Shown here: piece by piece, positions 37,630 to 47,238 of the stretch
Position numbering within the stretch: the first letter of the stretch is position 1
Layout of the letters: the number at the start of each line of letters is the position of its first letter
NCBI RefSeq assembly: GCF_002287135.1
Contig: NZ_NESU01000003.1
Location: 62,001-126,000 of the forward strand
Source of the DNA: Helicobacter sp. TUL
Lineage (GTDB): Bacteria > Campylobacterota > Campylobacteria > Campylobacterales > Helicobacteraceae
Length of the DNA: 64,000 bases
Reading direction: 5' to 3'
Program-made: the position numbers and the translations under genes
The notes under the pieces: generated by a model
Database searches by the model: none
What the model saw: the letters and a program-made list of their open reading frames with translations, nothing else
What the model was told of the DNA's origin: nothing

Positions 37630-39637
37630 TTTCCCTCTTTTTGGTTGTGGATTTGGCTTTGGTAATTGTGCCATAAATCTCGCGTGCAATGAGATCTGCT
37701 CCTGTGATACGCACATGAAAAATTGCAAATTTTTCAAATTCCCCACAAGATTGCAACAAAATATAAGCATTTGGAATAAGATCTAGGGCTAGGCATTTTG
37801 CAAACCCATCATTTTCTATACTATCATCAAGCAAGATTGCCTCGCATACAATGGGTTTATTAGGGTTTTGTGCCAAAAGATCTAGGACATATCGCACACT
37901 TTTTAGGTTGCTAAAATCGCGTTCTAGGTAGCTAATACTCTTTTGCTTGAGGTTAAGCTCTTGTGCGATACTCTCCATATTTGCTATGAGGTATTCTAAC
38001 CCCTTGGCATCGTGCAAAAGGCATTTTAGGATTCTATGCACACACAAATCCCCATACCGCCGTATGGGTGAGGTAAAGTGCGTATAAAGTGCAAACCCTA
38101 ATCCAAAATGCTCTGAAGGTGTGGCGCTATAACACGCCTTGCTAAAAGAACGAATGATGAGTGTATCTATGATTTGTGCAAATCGCTCACTCTTTTGTTG
38201 TGCCCAATGCTGAATCTCATTAAGTTGATTTTTGAATGAAGATTTTATGATTGGTGCACCTAAATCTTGCAAGGCGTTTAAGAGTTGAAATGTTTTACTT
38301 TCTTTTGATGGTTGGTGGATTCTATAAAGCCCATTTGGTGTGTGTGCGTGAAGCATTTGTGCTGTGGCAATATTGGCTAGAAGCATAGATTCTTCGATGA
38401 TGTGGTGTGCAAGGGAAGTATGCTCTAGGTCTATATGTGTTACTTTGCCCATAGAATCTAAGTGTATGTGTGAATCTGGGCTATGGAGATCATAACCGAT
38501 TTTTAGGCGATTGGCACGGAGTTTTTTTACCTCTGAAACATAGGCATATAGCCATTTGAGTGATTGTGGGAGTTTTTTTTGCGTAAGTGCAGAATCCAAG
38601 CTCTCATAATCAATACATTCTTTTGCCTTGATGATTCCTTCATAAAGGGCGTGATGTTGCATTTGTCCATTTTTGAGGCTAATCTCCCATACAAGCGCAA
38701 GACGCAAGCGATTTTTTTGCAATGAGCAAAGTTCGCTAGAGAGTGCAAATGGCAACATAGGCACGACAGAATCTGGAAAATACACGCTAAAGCCTCTTGC
38801 TCTTGCTTGTGTATCAAGGGCGCTATTTTTGCTCACATATTCGCTTACATCGGCGATAGCGACATAGAGTGTTTGTGATGCTATATCATAATAAATCGCA
38901 TCATCATGATCTTTGGCGCCCTTAGGATCGATAACACAAAATGCTAGATGTGTATAATCGCGCCTGTGTGGATAATGGGATTTTAGGACGCGTGTGCCAT
39001 AACTTTGTGCAAGTAGTAGGCTTTGGGGTGTGAAATCTTGATCTATGGCGTGTTGTTCTAGCACGATTTGTTTGTCAATGTTTGGATCATCAAGCACGCC
39101 TAGCACTTTGTGAATCTCAAGAGATCGCAAGTCGATTTTGATGACACAATGTGGTGGCAATGTGCGGAGGGATTTTTGTGAGGCTTTGGGCGTGAATCTT
39201 TGTCCATTTTGTAGGCTAAAGGCATATATCGTGCCTTTGTGTTGTAGCAATACGCATATATCAAAACTTTCTTTTGCTTCTAGCACACACAAAAACCGCG
39301 CTATGCTTTTATAGCGCATTATGCCTTTTATTTTTCCTTGTTTGATACGCTCTTTTTTGGCTAGAATGATGTCGCCCCTAAAAACATTGCGCGGAATGCT
39401 TTTGAGGATACAATCTTGCTTGTATTGTGGGTGCAATGGTGTCAAAAAGCTATGAGATTTACTCAAAGTCGTATCAACAATACCAATAAGAAACTCATCT
39501 TTGAGTTTTATCATATCTTTGGTTTGTGTAGATTCTAAGACACCAAGTTTTTGGAGTTTTTCAAGCAAAGCTCTTTTGGATTTTGGGATATTGCATTTTG
39601 CACAACCCACGCTAATAGCTGTAAAAAATTCAAGCAT
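37622..39637 (-). CDS. rnr: Ribonuclease R
   Basis: 671 residues, shorter than E. coli RNase R (813) but near the H. pylori length. The catalytic RNB block is DPKGAKDHDDAIYY (Asp ligands), with PMLPFALSSELCSL following and TSPIRRYGDLCVHRIL near residue 540. Cold-shock-like OB folds precede it (about 75-200), and a reduced S1-like tail closes it. A CxxC (VGCAKCNIP) lies near the N terminus. RNase R digests structured RNA 3' to 5'. It overlaps the upstream phosphoesterase gene by 8 bases. Confidence 0.93.
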   Translation of the reverse strand: MLEFFTAISVGCAKCNIPKSKRALLEKLQKLGVLESTQTKDMIKLKDEFLIGIVDTTLSKSHSFLTPLHPQYKQDCILKSIPRNVFRGDIILAKKERIKQGKIKGIMRYKSIARFLCVLEAKESFDICVLLQHKGTIYAFSLQNGQRFTPKASQKSLRTLPPHCVIKIDLRSLEIHKVLGVLDDPNIDKQIVLEQHAIDQDFTPQSLLLAQSYGTRVLKSHYPHRRDYTHLAFCVIDPKGAKDHDDAIYYDIASQTLYVAIADVSEYVSKNSALDTQARARGFSVYFPDSVVPMLPFALSSELCSLQKNRLRLALVWEISLKNGQMQHHALYEGIIKAKECIDYESLDSALTQKKLPQSLKWLYAYVSEVKKLRANRLKIGYDLHSPDSHIHLDSMGKVTHIDLEHTSLAHHIIEESMLLANIATAQMLHAHTPNGLYRIHQPSKESKTFQLLNALQDLGAPIIKSSFKNQLNEIQHWAQQKSERFAQIIDTLIIRSFSKACYSATPSEHFGLGFALYTHFTSPIRRYGDLCVHRILKCLLHDAKGLEYLIANMESIAQELNLKQKSISYLERDFSNLKSVRYVLDLLAQNPNKPIVCEAILLDDSIENDGFAKCLALDLIPNAYILLQSCGEFEKFAIFHVRITGADLIAREIYGTITKAKSTTKKRENV

Positions 39638-40316
39638 AAAAGCTTCTTTTTTTCTTATGAGATTCTAAAATCTCTCCTAATTTGCGTGGAATAAAACCAA
39701 GTTTTTCGCAACTCACATTGATACAAAAGTCATTGCCACTTTCTTTGGAGTGTAAATGCCCGTGTATATTAAGGGAGCATTGCGCGAGTTTGTAGGTTTC
39801 ATCTAAAATATCACGTGCTTTTGTGAATCTATCGCGCACCTTTCGATTAAAAACAGGGAAATGTGAAAACATAATCCGCTCATCTTCTATGTCGCATACA
39901 ACGGCATTGAGATAGAGATTTTTTAGGGATTCTTTACCAAATTTTTGTTTGAGATGATCTTTGATGAGGCGACTTTGGGGAATTTGTAGGCGTAGTTTTT
40001 TGCACACACTCCAGGATTTGAGGTTTTGCACATACTCATATTTGCCAATATCATTATTGCCTACAATAAGGAGTTTTGTGCCATTAAGTTTTTTTAATAT
40101 CTTATAGCCATTGCCAAAATACAAATCCCCCAAATGCCAGATTCTATCTTTTGGGCTTAGGGTTTTATTCCACATCGCTATACTAAAGGCATCAAAATTA
40201 TCAAATCCGTGTGAGAGTGCTGTTTTAAGTCGTATAGGCTCTTTGAGTAATGCCCCTTGGTGTCCAAAATGTGAATCTGAAATCAAAAAGGTATCTTTTG
40301 AAATAAAATATGACAC
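39630..40316 (-). CDS. Calcineurin-like metallophosphoesterase
   Basis: About 228 residues. All five metallophosphoesterase blocks are visible: DSHFGH, HLGDLYFG, GNNDIGK, SHFPV, and NIHGHLHSK. The substrate is unknown; small members of this group hydrolyse cyclic or linear nucleotides or phosphodiesters. Two GTG starts are possible, 40322 and 40316; AAGGG sits better for 40316. It is coupled by an 8-base overlap with rnr, so an RNA-related role is possible. Confidence 0.85.
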   Translation of the reverse strand: MSYFISKDTFLISDSHFGHQGALLKEPIRLKTALSHGFDNFDAFSIAMWNKTLSPKDRIWHLGDLYFGNGYKILKKLNGTKLLIVGNNDIGKYEYVQNLKSWSVCKKLRLQIPQSRLIKDHLKQKFGKESLKNLYLNAVVCDIEDERIMFSHFPVFNRKVRDRFTKARDILDETYKLAQCSLNIHGHLHSKESGNDFCINVSCEKLGFIPRKLGEILESHKKKRSFYA

Positions 40317-40368
40317 GCACACCCTTATGGAATCGAGGATAAATTTGGGTGGGATTGTATACTAAATT

Positions 40369-40395
40369 GGCTAAAACCTTACTAAGATTTTAGCC
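40369..40395. repeat. Inverted repeat in the 271-base divergent spacer
   Basis: GGCTAAAA (40369-40376) pairs with TTTTAGCC (40388-40395) across 11 bases. Neither flanking gene ends here, so it is not a terminator of a recognised gene. On the minus strand it lies at the stop of a 63-codon open frame lacking a start codon. The rest of the spacer 40317-40587 shows only a 42-codon plus-strand frame (40427-40555) without RBS. Confidence 0.4.
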
Positions 40396-40587
40396 TGTAG
40401 TGCAAAGTGCAATAGTATATAGAGCTATGATGGCGCTATACAAGATGATTACAGGGGTTAAGCATAAGGTTTTTAGATTCTCTGATATTGTCTTGCTTTG
40501 TTGTTGGGTTTGTAGGGAATATACAATCTTTGAGAATATTTTATGTAGAATATGAACCCAAAAAGCTTGAAAATCGAGGAGTTATGT

Positions 40588-41064
40588 ATGCAAAAATTAG
40601 AAATAGGTATGAAAGCACCAGTTTTTCGCGCACTAGATTCACAAAATACCGAATTTAGTTTGGCAGATTTTAGAGGAAAGTATGTGGTTGTGTATTTTTA
40701 TCCCAAAGATAATACACCAGGTTGCACACTAGAGGCACAGGACTTTAGCACGCTTTTAGATGAATTTAGTGCGCTTGATTGTGTTGTGATAGGCATTAGT
40801 CCAGATAGTCCAAAATCTCATAATAACTTTGTTACTAAGTATGGTTTGCGACATGTTTTGTTGTGCGATAGCGATAAAAGCATAGCGAGTAGTTATGGGG
40901 CTTATGGTGAAAAAATGATGTATGGCAAAAAAGTGATGGGTATTATACGATCAAGTTTTCTCATCAATCCACAAGGAAATATCGCTAAGACTTATTATAA
41001 TATTCGCGCCAAAGGACATACACAAGAAGTATTAGATGATTTGCGAATGATACAAGAGAAATAA
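40588..41064 (+). CDS. bcp: Thiol peroxidase Bcp (PrxQ)
   Basis: 158 residues from ATG 40588, with CGAGGAG six bases before. Peroxidatic Cys46 is in YPKDNTPGCTLEAQDF. The usual resolving Cys five residues on is Gln51, leaving Cys65 and Cys93 as other thiols, so the reductive cycle may be 1-Cys or use a different partner, as also seen in H. pylori Bcp from memory. GIIRSSFLINPQGNI is the typical later block. It reduces hydroperoxides in the cytoplasm. Confidence 0.93.
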   Translation: MQKLEIGMKAPVFRALDSQNTEFSLADFRGKYVVVYFYPKDNTPGCTLEAQDFSTLLDEFSALDCVVIGISPDSPKSHNNFVTKYGLRHVLLCDSDKSIASSYGAYGEKMMYGKKVMGIIRSSFLINPQGNIAKTYYNIRAKGHTQEVLDDLRMIQEK

Positions 41065-41077
41065 AAGCTAAGAGAAT

Positions 41078-41100
41078 CTCCCTTGTGTGATACAAGGGAG
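41078..41100. terminator. Terminator between bcp and the BI-1 gene
   Basis: Perfect 9-bp stem CTCCCTTGT/ACAAGGGAG with five-base loop, followed by TTTAAAG. It lies between convergent genes, 13 bases after the bcp stop and 11 before the other. Confidence 0.7.
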
Positions 41101-41111
41101 TTTAAAGAAGA

Positions 41112-41801
41112 TTAATCTCTGCTACCAAGAATACCAAAGAGTTGTAGCAAAGACACAAAAATATTATAAAAATCCAAGTATAGAGCGATTGCTGCATCTA
41201 CTGGGCTAGTGTATAAGCCACGAATAATGTTTTGTGTATCGTAAGCTACATATACGCTAAAGAGTATTGCTACAGCACCTGCAATGATTGCTTGGAATCC
41301 CATACTAAGCACGAAAATATTAATAATCGAGCAAACAAGCACAACAATAAGAGCGATAAAAAGCATTTTTCCCATACTTGCTAAATCACGCTTTGTTTTG
41401 ATTCCATAAATGCTCATCACACCAAAGATAATAGTTGTCATACCAAATGCCGCTACCACTCCCGCACTGCCATTTTGGACAATAACAAACGCAAGTAAAG
41501 GTGTAATAGCAAGACCTGTGAGAAATGTAAAAATAAAAAGCATAGCAACATTTAACCCAGGTTTTGAGCGTGAGAACATAAGACCAAATAATGCCACAAA
41601 CTCTGCAATAAAGATGAGCATACGATTTTCCATAACCATTTGGAAATTCATAAAGCCTACGAGTGCGCCAATTGTTGCGATAAGTAAACTCGCACCAAAA
41701 AACTTATATGTTGTTTTTACGAAATTTACCAATGCACTCTCTTGTGCCGCTGCCATAGAAGCAACATCTACATTTGTGTAGTTTCTATCATATAAAGCCA
41801 T
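41112..41801 (-). CDS. Bax inhibitor-1/YccA family membrane protein
   Basis: 229 residues with seven transmembrane helices from about residue 30 to 225. The C-terminal half has the family's YVAYDTQNIIRG and DAAIALYLDFYNIFVSLLQL, with the Asp residues that gate ion flux in BI-1 proteins. These bacterial members may be calcium leak channels; the cellular role in Helicobacter is unknown. It has its own promoter region and follows no operon. Confidence 0.9.
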   Translation of the reverse strand: MALYDRNYTNVDVASMAAAQESALVNFVKTTYKFFGASLLIATIGALVGFMNFQMVMENRMLIFIAEFVALFGLMFSRSKPGLNVAMLFIFTFLTGLAITPLLAFVIVQNGSAGVVAAFGMTTIIFGVMSIYGIKTKRDLASMGKMLFIALIVVLVCSIINIFVLSMGFQAIIAGAVAILFSVYVAYDTQNIIRGLYTSPVDAAIALYLDFYNIFVSLLQLFGILGSRD

Positions 41802-41857
41802 GGTAACTCCTTTTTTTTGAAATGGGTGGAATTATATCCTAAATTCCTAAATAAAGC

Positions 41858-42382
41858 TTATTTATTTCTTAAATCATCAATGATAAAGACAATATTGTCT
41901 GTCAAGAGGCGCTCTATCTCTGTTTTGGAGATTGCGCTTTCTTTACCTGAACCAAAAAAATGTTCTTTGCTAAGCTTTAATTCGCCATTGGCGCGTTCTT
42001 TGATGCTTTGTTTTGGTTGTGTTAAATCCAAAGTTACTAAAGATTTTAGCGTAGCTTCACTTTGCCCTTTAGCTATGTTGAAGTCTTGACTTGTAGCATT
42101 TGTCGTAAGCTTATAAGTAACTTCCATTTTCCAAGTATTTTGGCTTGGCGTTTGGACAAAGCTAAAGCATTGTGAATCTCGCATAAACTTCCCTAGTAAT
42201 GCCTTGAAATCTTGTGTGCTATAGAGATCTTGTGTTCCACTAATGCTGCTTGTTTCAAAAAGCACTTCATATTTTGGTGTTTCACATTTTGTGATTTCTA
42301 TTTCTTTTGGGCTTGGACCTTGATTGCACGCTACAAATGCGATTGTCATAAGTCCTAATCCTAGTAATTTTACTTTTTTCAT
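41858..42382 (-). CDS. Predicted lipoprotein of unknown function
   Basis: 174 residues. Lipoprotein signal with lipobox AFVAC (Cys19), RBS AGGAGG 8 bases before the ATG. The mature part is a mixed alpha/beta domain with four further Cys-free strands; CETPKYEVLFETSSISGT near residue 33 and KTEIERLLTDNIVFIIDDL at the end are conserved-looking but unassigned. It may belong to Helicobacter periplasmic proteins of the LPS or metal type, but no motif decides. Between trpS (72 bases upstream) and a BI-1 gene. Confidence 0.75.
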   Translation of the reverse strand: MKKVKLLGLGLMTIAFVACNQGPSPKEIEITKCETPKYEVLFETSSISGTQDLYSTQDFKALLGKFMRDSQCFSFVQTPSQNTWKMEVTYKLTTNATSQDFNIAKGQSEATLKSLVTLDLTQPKQSIKERANGELKLSKEHFFGSGKESAISKTEIERLLTDNIVFIIDDLRNK

Positions 42383-42454
42383 ATTACCCTCCTAAAAATT
42401 AGATACAAGCTACATTCTACTGATGTAATTGTTAAAGCTTGATGAATCTAAGGC

Positions 42455-43441
42455 TTATATGAGCCCCACGAGCTCTTTGGCTTTGTTATATGTGTTTGCA
42501 GCGATAGGACGCACCTTTTGCGCACCTTCATCAAGGATTTGTTTGATATATGCCTGATCGTTCATAAGCTTTTCATATGTTTCTCTAATAGGGCGTAGAG
42601 ATTCTATGACAACTTCTGCTATGGCAGTTTTAAGATGTCCATATCCTTTGCCCACAAATTCTTCCTCGATGGATTCACGACTTTTGTGTGTGAAAATTTC
42701 ATAAATACTTAAGAGATTGTAAAGCCCTGGACGCGTGGTATCAAAGACAATAGTATTGTGTGAATCTGTGGTGGCTTTTTTAAATTTAGTCATAATAACT
42801 TCTGGCGTATCAAGCAAAAAGATTGCGTGATTTGCACCACTACTTGATTTACTCATCTTAGATTCTGGATTATCTAGCCCCATAACACGCGCACCTACTT
42901 TTGGAATAAGCGCCTCTGGGATTTTGAAGCATTCACCATAGTCGCGATTAAATCTCATTGCCACATCTCTTGTGAGCTCAAGATGTTGTTTTTGATCCTC
43001 TCCCACTGGCACACCATCGACTTGATAGAGCAAAATATCAGCCGCCATTAGCGCTGGATAATTAAAAAGCCCTACATTGATGTTTTTAGGATTTTTGGCA
43101 GATTTGTCTTTGAATTGCGTCATTCTGCTCATATCACCCATAGGAATATTGCAATCAAGTATCCACGCAAGTGCGGCATGTTCATCGATTTGACTTTGGA
43201 TAAAAAGACTAGATTTTTTGGTATCAATCCCACACGCTAGAAGCATTGCAGCAAGCTCATATGTTTTTTGTGCTAATTGTTTTGGATCTTGCTTGATAGT
43301 GATAGCGTGCGAATTTACCACGCAAAAAATATTTTCATATATCTCTTGAGAATCTACCCAATTTTTCACCGCTCCTAAATAATTGCCTAAATGGATAGTG
43401 CCTGTTGGTTGGATTCCAGAAAAAACACGCTTTTTTGTCAT
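42455..43441 (-). CDS. trpS: Tryptophanyl-tRNA synthetase
   Basis: 328 residues from ATG 43441 (AAAGGAA upstream). [20 protein letters not shown] (about 7-26) has the HIGH variant and [17 protein letters not shown] the KMSKS loop, with [20 protein letters not shown] between. Length and all family motifs are standard. Downstream of acpS by 31 bases, same strand. Confidence 0.97.
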   Translation of the reverse strand: MTKKRVFSGIQPTGTIHLGNYLGAVKNWVDSQEIYENIFCVVNSHAITIKQDPKQLAQKTYELAAMLLACGIDTKKSSLFIQSQIDEHAALAWILDCNIPMGDMSRMTQFKDKSAKNPKNINVGLFNYPALMAADILLYQVDGVPVGEDQKQHLELTRDVAMRFNRDYGECFKIPEALIPKVGARVMGLDNPESKMSKSSSGANHAIFLLDTPEVIMTKFKKATTDSHNTIVFDTTRPGLYNLLSIYEIFTHKSRESIEEEFVGKGYGHLKTAIAEVVIESLRPIRETYEKLMNDQAYIKQILDEGAQKVRPIAANTYNKAKELVGLI

Positions 43442-43472
43442 AAGTTTCCTTTTGCTTAGCTTGAAATTATCT

Positions 43473-43844
43473 TTAGCGCAATGCCACACACGCTATGGCA
43501 ATATCAGCATCATGCGTGATACTTAGCGCGATGTGTGCGAAAGGTTTTTGGGCTTGAAAATAGGACATTTTTTGAGAATCTAGCGCGATATGTGGCGCGC
43601 CTTTAGAATCTAGGGTAATAGACATATCTAAAAACCCAACTTCTGCACCAATCCCACACCCAAGCGCTTTGCTTAGGGCTTCTTTGGCTGCCCAAAATCC
43701 CGCTATACGCGCACAATTATATGTATCGTGTCGTGATGAAAGCATGATTTCGTGTTGGTTAAGGAAGCGTCTAAGTCCTTTTATACCAAATTTTTGTATC
43801 AAACGCTCAAGGCGCGATATACGCACGACATCAATGCCTAGCAT
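43473..43844 (-). CDS. acpS: Holo-[acyl-carrier-protein] synthase
   Basis: 123 residues. [13 protein letters not shown] holds the Mg-binding Asp and [13 protein letters not shown] the Glu and Lys of the active site. It attaches 4'-phosphopantetheine to acyl carrier protein. It lies 2 bases after fliL, as in H. pylori. Confidence 0.95.
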   Translation of the reverse strand: MLGIDVVRISRLERLIQKFGIKGLRRFLNQHEIMLSSRHDTYNCARIAGFWAAKEALSKALGCGIGAEVGFLDMSITLDSKGAPHIALDSQKMSYFQAQKPFAHIALSITHDADIAIACVALR

Positions 43845-43846
43845 AC

Positions 43847-44404
43847 TTATCCAATAAGGAAGCTTGTGAAATAGACATTCTTGATACTTCCATCGATAAG
43901 AAACTCATTTAATCGTTGCACGATCTCATCTTTGACACGATTTTTGCCTTTTGTGGTGGCAACTTCTTCAAAAGATTTGGAGGAGAGTATTTCGATTATT
44001 GCATCACAAAGCACAGGCAGCTTTGTTTCTATCTCTGGCTGACTTTCTGGTTTATCAAGCTCAAGACTGATTTTTGTAAGTAGAATCTTTTTACCTGTTT
44101 GTGTTAAGAGATTTACTTTAAATTCATCTGCGATAGGGAAAAGAGGTCCCATTTTGCCATAATCACTAGCTCTAGCACTCACAGAAGTCCCAACATTAAC
44201 GACCGTTTTTTGAGGTTGCGCTTCTTGCTGTGTAGCTGGTGCTGCTTGTGGTTCTTGGTGATTATTTCCAGAAGTCATAAGGACTGCTACCAAAATCCCA
44301 ACAAGTAGCAAAAACACCACTACCATACCAATAATAATAAACAAAATTGCCTTGTTTTTTTTCTCATTTCCTGCTGTGCTAGGCGCTTCTTGCTCTTCTG
44401 CCAT
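43847..44404 (-). CDS. fliL: Flagellar basal-body protein FliL
   Basis: 185 residues: cytoplasmic tail, one transmembrane helix (about 20-42), a Pro/Gln linker and a periplasmic stomatin-like domain (about 85-185) with FKVNLLTQTGKKILLTKIS and a final FTSFLIG. FliL rings the MotA/B stator. The domain is typical; the linker is rich in Gln and Ala. Operon rsmD-fliL-acpS. Confidence 0.92.
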   Translation of the reverse strand: MAEEQEAPSTAGNEKKNKAILFIIIGMVVVFLLLVGILVAVLMTSGNNHQEPQAAPATQQEAQPQKTVVNVGTSVSARASDYGKMGPLFPIADEFKVNLLTQTGKKILLTKISLELDKPESQPEIETKLPVLCDAIIEILSSKSFEEVATTKGKNRVKDEIVQRLNEFLIDGSIKNVYFTSFLIG

Positions 44405-44419
44405 ACTTACCCCCTTTAG

Positions 44420-45013
44420 TTAGACTGCAAAATACGATATCGTGCTTTTTCCGAATTTCTTTTGTTTGATTCTAGCATATTTGCCTAAAGTTTGGGGCAT
44501 ATCTTGCTCACTCATTCCCTCAAAAGCTATAAGCCAAATATATGGATTATGTATGTTACTGACAAATTCAAAGCATTTGTGATATATGTCTTGCATACCT
44601 TCTCGCAGCGCAAATGGTGGGTCAAGATAGAGAATACTATATGTTTGGAGAGTATGCAAAATATCTTTGGTGGTAAAAAAATCTTGTGTGTAGATTCTGT
44701 ATTGTAACTCTTTGGCGCGTTTTTTTGCACATAAGAGATTGTGTGTGAGAATCTGCGCACTTTGTGAATCTCGCTCGACAAATATACCCTCTTTTGCACC
44801 ACGGCTTAGGGCTTCAATTCCCATAGAGCCACTGCCACCAAAGCCCTCGACAAATACGCAATCTATGATTTCACTACCTATGGTGTTAAAAAATGATTGG
44901 CGCACGATAGCTTTTGTTGGTCGCGTGGTAGATGACGCGGGCAAGAGGAGTTTTAGCCCCTTGAGTTTGCCTGTGCTAATGGTGATATTAGGAGTGTTTT
45001 TTGAAGAGTTCAT
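44420..45013 (-). CDS. rsmD: 16S rRNA m2G966 methyltransferase
   Basis: 197 residues. GKLKGLKLLLPASSTTRPT, FVEGFGGSGSMGIEALSRGA (SAM motif I), and LYLDPPFALREGM (catalytic DPPF) are all RsmD features. It overlaps the upstream small gene by 26 bases and fliL is 15 bases on. Normal length. Confidence 0.92.
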   Translation of the reverse strand: MNSSKNTPNITISTGKLKGLKLLLPASSTTRPTKAIVRQSFFNTIGSEIIDCVFVEGFGGSGSMGIEALSRGAKEGIFVERDSQSAQILTHNLLCAKKRAKELQYRIYTQDFFTTKDILHTLQTYSILYLDPPFALREGMQDIYHKCFEFVSNIHNPYIWLIAFEGMSEQDMPQTLGKYARIKQKKFGKSTISYFAV

Positions 45014-45302
45014 AGAGTTTGTGCGTGTATTCTGTAAGGAGTTGGGAGATTTCAGATTCTAATGTCGATGTATGGAGGGGTGTGAGATTGTCATAAAAAT
45101 CTTGCAGGGCTTGGAGCAAAGATTGTGGTGTGAAAGGCTGGGGGATATTGCAATCTCCAAGCACGCAAACAGGTTTATTAGTAACTCTTTGCACATCGCT
45201 TAGAATAAAATCGCACGATTCTTGTGGGCTTATGTATTGACGCAAAAAATATTCTAATGTGCTTTGTAGCAATAGATTCTCACATTGCACTGCTATTTTC
45301 AT
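44988..45302 (-). CDS. Small conserved protein, HP0811-like position
   Basis: 104 residues from ATG 45302 (GGGGTGGAG upstream). MKIAVQCENLLLQSTLEYFL and the SCDFILSDVQRVTNKPVCVLG segment give an alpha/beta fold with a strand VCVLGDC at about 45-51. I do not recognise the family. It is between priA and rsmD, as in the H. pylori acpS-fliL-rsmD cluster where a similar-sized gene is present; this is from memory. Overlap with rsmD suggests coupling. Confidence 0.65.
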   Translation of the reverse strand: MKIAVQCENLLLQSTLEYFLRQYISPQESCDFILSDVQRVTNKPVCVLGDCNIPQPFTPQSLLQALQDFYDNLTPLHTSTLESEISQLLTEYTHKLYELFKKHS

Positions 45303-45330
45303 CTCCACCCCTTTTATGAATTTCTGCACA

Positions 45331-47223
45331 TTATATCGTGCTTAATGGATCTATATCAATCTCAAAGCTAAATTTTACGCATTCTTTGACATACATAATA
45401 GCTTGTATAAGTGCGTTGGCAGAATGCGATCGCAATAAAATATTATAGCGGTATTTGCCATAAAGTCGCTCAATATCACACGCTTTTGCTCCGACAATTT
45501 CAATGTTTTTTGTTTGGGTCGTGGATTTTTGTATCAGTGTTTCTAAAATTTCTCGCACTTCTTGCATTTGTGAGAGGGCTTGGTGTTGGAGTTTGTGCGC
45601 AAAACCAAGATTAGCAAGTCGCACAAATGGCGGATAGAATCTTGGTCTATACTCTAGCTCATATGCCAAAAATTTTTCATAATCTTGCATAAAAGGAGCA
45701 AAAAAATCTTTGTGCAATGTTTGGATATATACTATGCCATTTTCTTTGCGTCCGCTTCGTCCAGAAATTTGTGTGAGCAAACTCATAGCGCGTTCATTGG
45801 CGCGATAATCTATAGTATTTAGCACATAATCTATGCCCATTACCACACAGAGTGCGACATTGTGATAATCGTGCCCCTTACTTAGCATTTGTGTGCCTAT
45901 GAGCATATCAAGTTTGTGATCATTGAAATCCTTGAGGGTTTTTTGAAGTTTGCTATGTGTTGTAATATGATCACGATCAAATATGCCCACACGCATAGCA
46001 GGAAAATATTCTGCCATTTCTTTGGCAAATTCTTGTGTGCCTATGCGTTGGGATTGGAGGTTTTGGCTTTGGCATTTGGGACAATGTTTGGGGATTGCTT
46101 GTGTGTAGCCACAATAATGGCAAATCATTGCGTGTTTATCAAGGTGCAAACTCATACTCACGCTACAAAATACGCATTGCACTTTTTGACCGCATTCTTG
46201 ACAAAAAAGCGTTTTAAAATGCGCTCTTGTAGGCAAAAAGACAATGCTTTGTTTATGAGCTTCATATGTTTGTCGCACTAGTTCTATGAGAGAGGGTGCG
46301 TATAATGGCGTATCATCAAAAATATAGGATTTTTTGCTATCAAAGTGTTGCCCCCTAAGGCGATAGATTCTGTGTTCTTTTTTGGCATTGGCATATGAGC
46401 TAAGCGATGGCGTGGCAGATCCTAAGACAACCTTGATAGAAGTGTGTTTGCCAAGATACAACGCAAGATCTCTAGCATTATAGCGTGGAGTGGATTGTGA
46501 TTTATAAGCATCATCATGTTCTTCATCAATAATAATAAGCCCTAGATTCTCTATGGGCAAAAAGAGTGCCGATCTCGCACCGGCGATAATTTGTATCGTG
46601 CCATTTTGGAGTTTTGTAAGGATTTCTTGCTTTTTTTTAGCTGTAATTTTGGAGTGCCAAATCCCCACTTTATCGCCAAAAACCTTTTGCAATCGCTGTT
46701 CAATTTGGGGCGTGAGAGAGATTTCAGGCATTAAAAAAAGTGCTTTTTGTCCATTATTGAGATGTTGTGCGATGAGGTGGATATAGATTTCTGTTTTGCC
46801 ACTGCCGGTATCACCAAAAAGCAGAGGGTTTTGCGTGGCATTGAGAAATGTTAAGGCGTCATTTTGTGCTTGTGAGAGCGCAAGGATTGGCGTGATTGGC
46901 TCATCGTGTGCTTGTGTAGTGAATGTATCAGTGATGAGTTTTGGCGTAAAAAGCCCATAGCTTTGTGAAAAGCTACAACAATAATATTGCGCGATAAATT
47001 CTGCCAAAAGCTTTTGGATTGGCAAAAATTCGTATTTGCTTGGATATGCGAGTTTGCACTCAAAGCCTATGTGTTGTGTTTGTGGTGTGAGAGCGACACC
47101 CAAGATATGTTTATTTTTAAGTGGAATTTCTAAGAGTGTGCCACGCTCACAAGGGCTTTGGGTTTGGTATGTAAGTGGGGGAGAGGATACGCCTAAAGGA
47201 GCGACAAGGACAAAAGTATGCAC
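45331..47223 (-). CDS. priA: Primosomal replication helicase PriA
   Basis: 630 residues. Walker A LLFGDTGSGKTEIY (about 135-148), DEEHDDAY box, and the PriA zinc-binding insert with Cys pairs CQECGQKVQCVFC and CHYCGY/CPKCQ (about 345-400). TQMLSKGHDYHNVALCVVMG and QISGRSGRKENG are helicase motifs V and VI. PriA restarts stalled replication forks. It is somewhat shorter than E. coli PriA (732), with a reduced N-terminal 3'-DNA-binding domain, as in other Campylobacterota. Confidence 0.94.
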   Translation of the reverse strand: MHTFVLVAPLGVSSPPLTYQTQSPCERGTLLEIPLKNKHILGVALTPQTQHIGFECKLAYPSKYEFLPIQKLLAEFIAQYYCCSFSQSYGLFTPKLITDTFTTQAHDEPITPILALSQAQNDALTFLNATQNPLLFGDTGSGKTEIYIHLIAQHLNNGQKALFLMPEISLTPQIEQRLQKVFGDKVGIWHSKITAKKKQEILTKLQNGTIQIIAGARSALFLPIENLGLIIIDEEHDDAYKSQSTPRYNARDLALYLGKHTSIKVVLGSATPSLSSYANAKKEHRIYRLRGQHFDSKKSYIFDDTPLYAPSLIELVRQTYEAHKQSIVFLPTRAHFKTLFCQECGQKVQCVFCSVSMSLHLDKHAMICHYCGYTQAIPKHCPKCQSQNLQSQRIGTQEFAKEMAEYFPAMRVGIFDRDHITTHSKLQKTLKDFNDHKLDMLIGTQMLSKGHDYHNVALCVVMGIDYVLNTIDYRANERAMSLLTQISGRSGRKENGIVYIQTLHKDFFAPFMQDYEKFLAYELEYRPRFYPPFVRLANLGFAHKLQHQALSQMQEVREILETLIQKSTTQTKNIEIVGAKACDIERLYGKYRYNILLRSHSANALIQAIMYVKECVKFSFEIDIDPLSTI

Positions 47224-47238
47224 ATATATCCCTAATAG

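Noticed and set aside
40427-40555. 42-codon plus-strand frame MMALYKMITGVKHKV... upstream of bcp
   Set aside because: No ribosome binding site, no recognisable domain and atypical composition; kept only as a note in the spacer entry.
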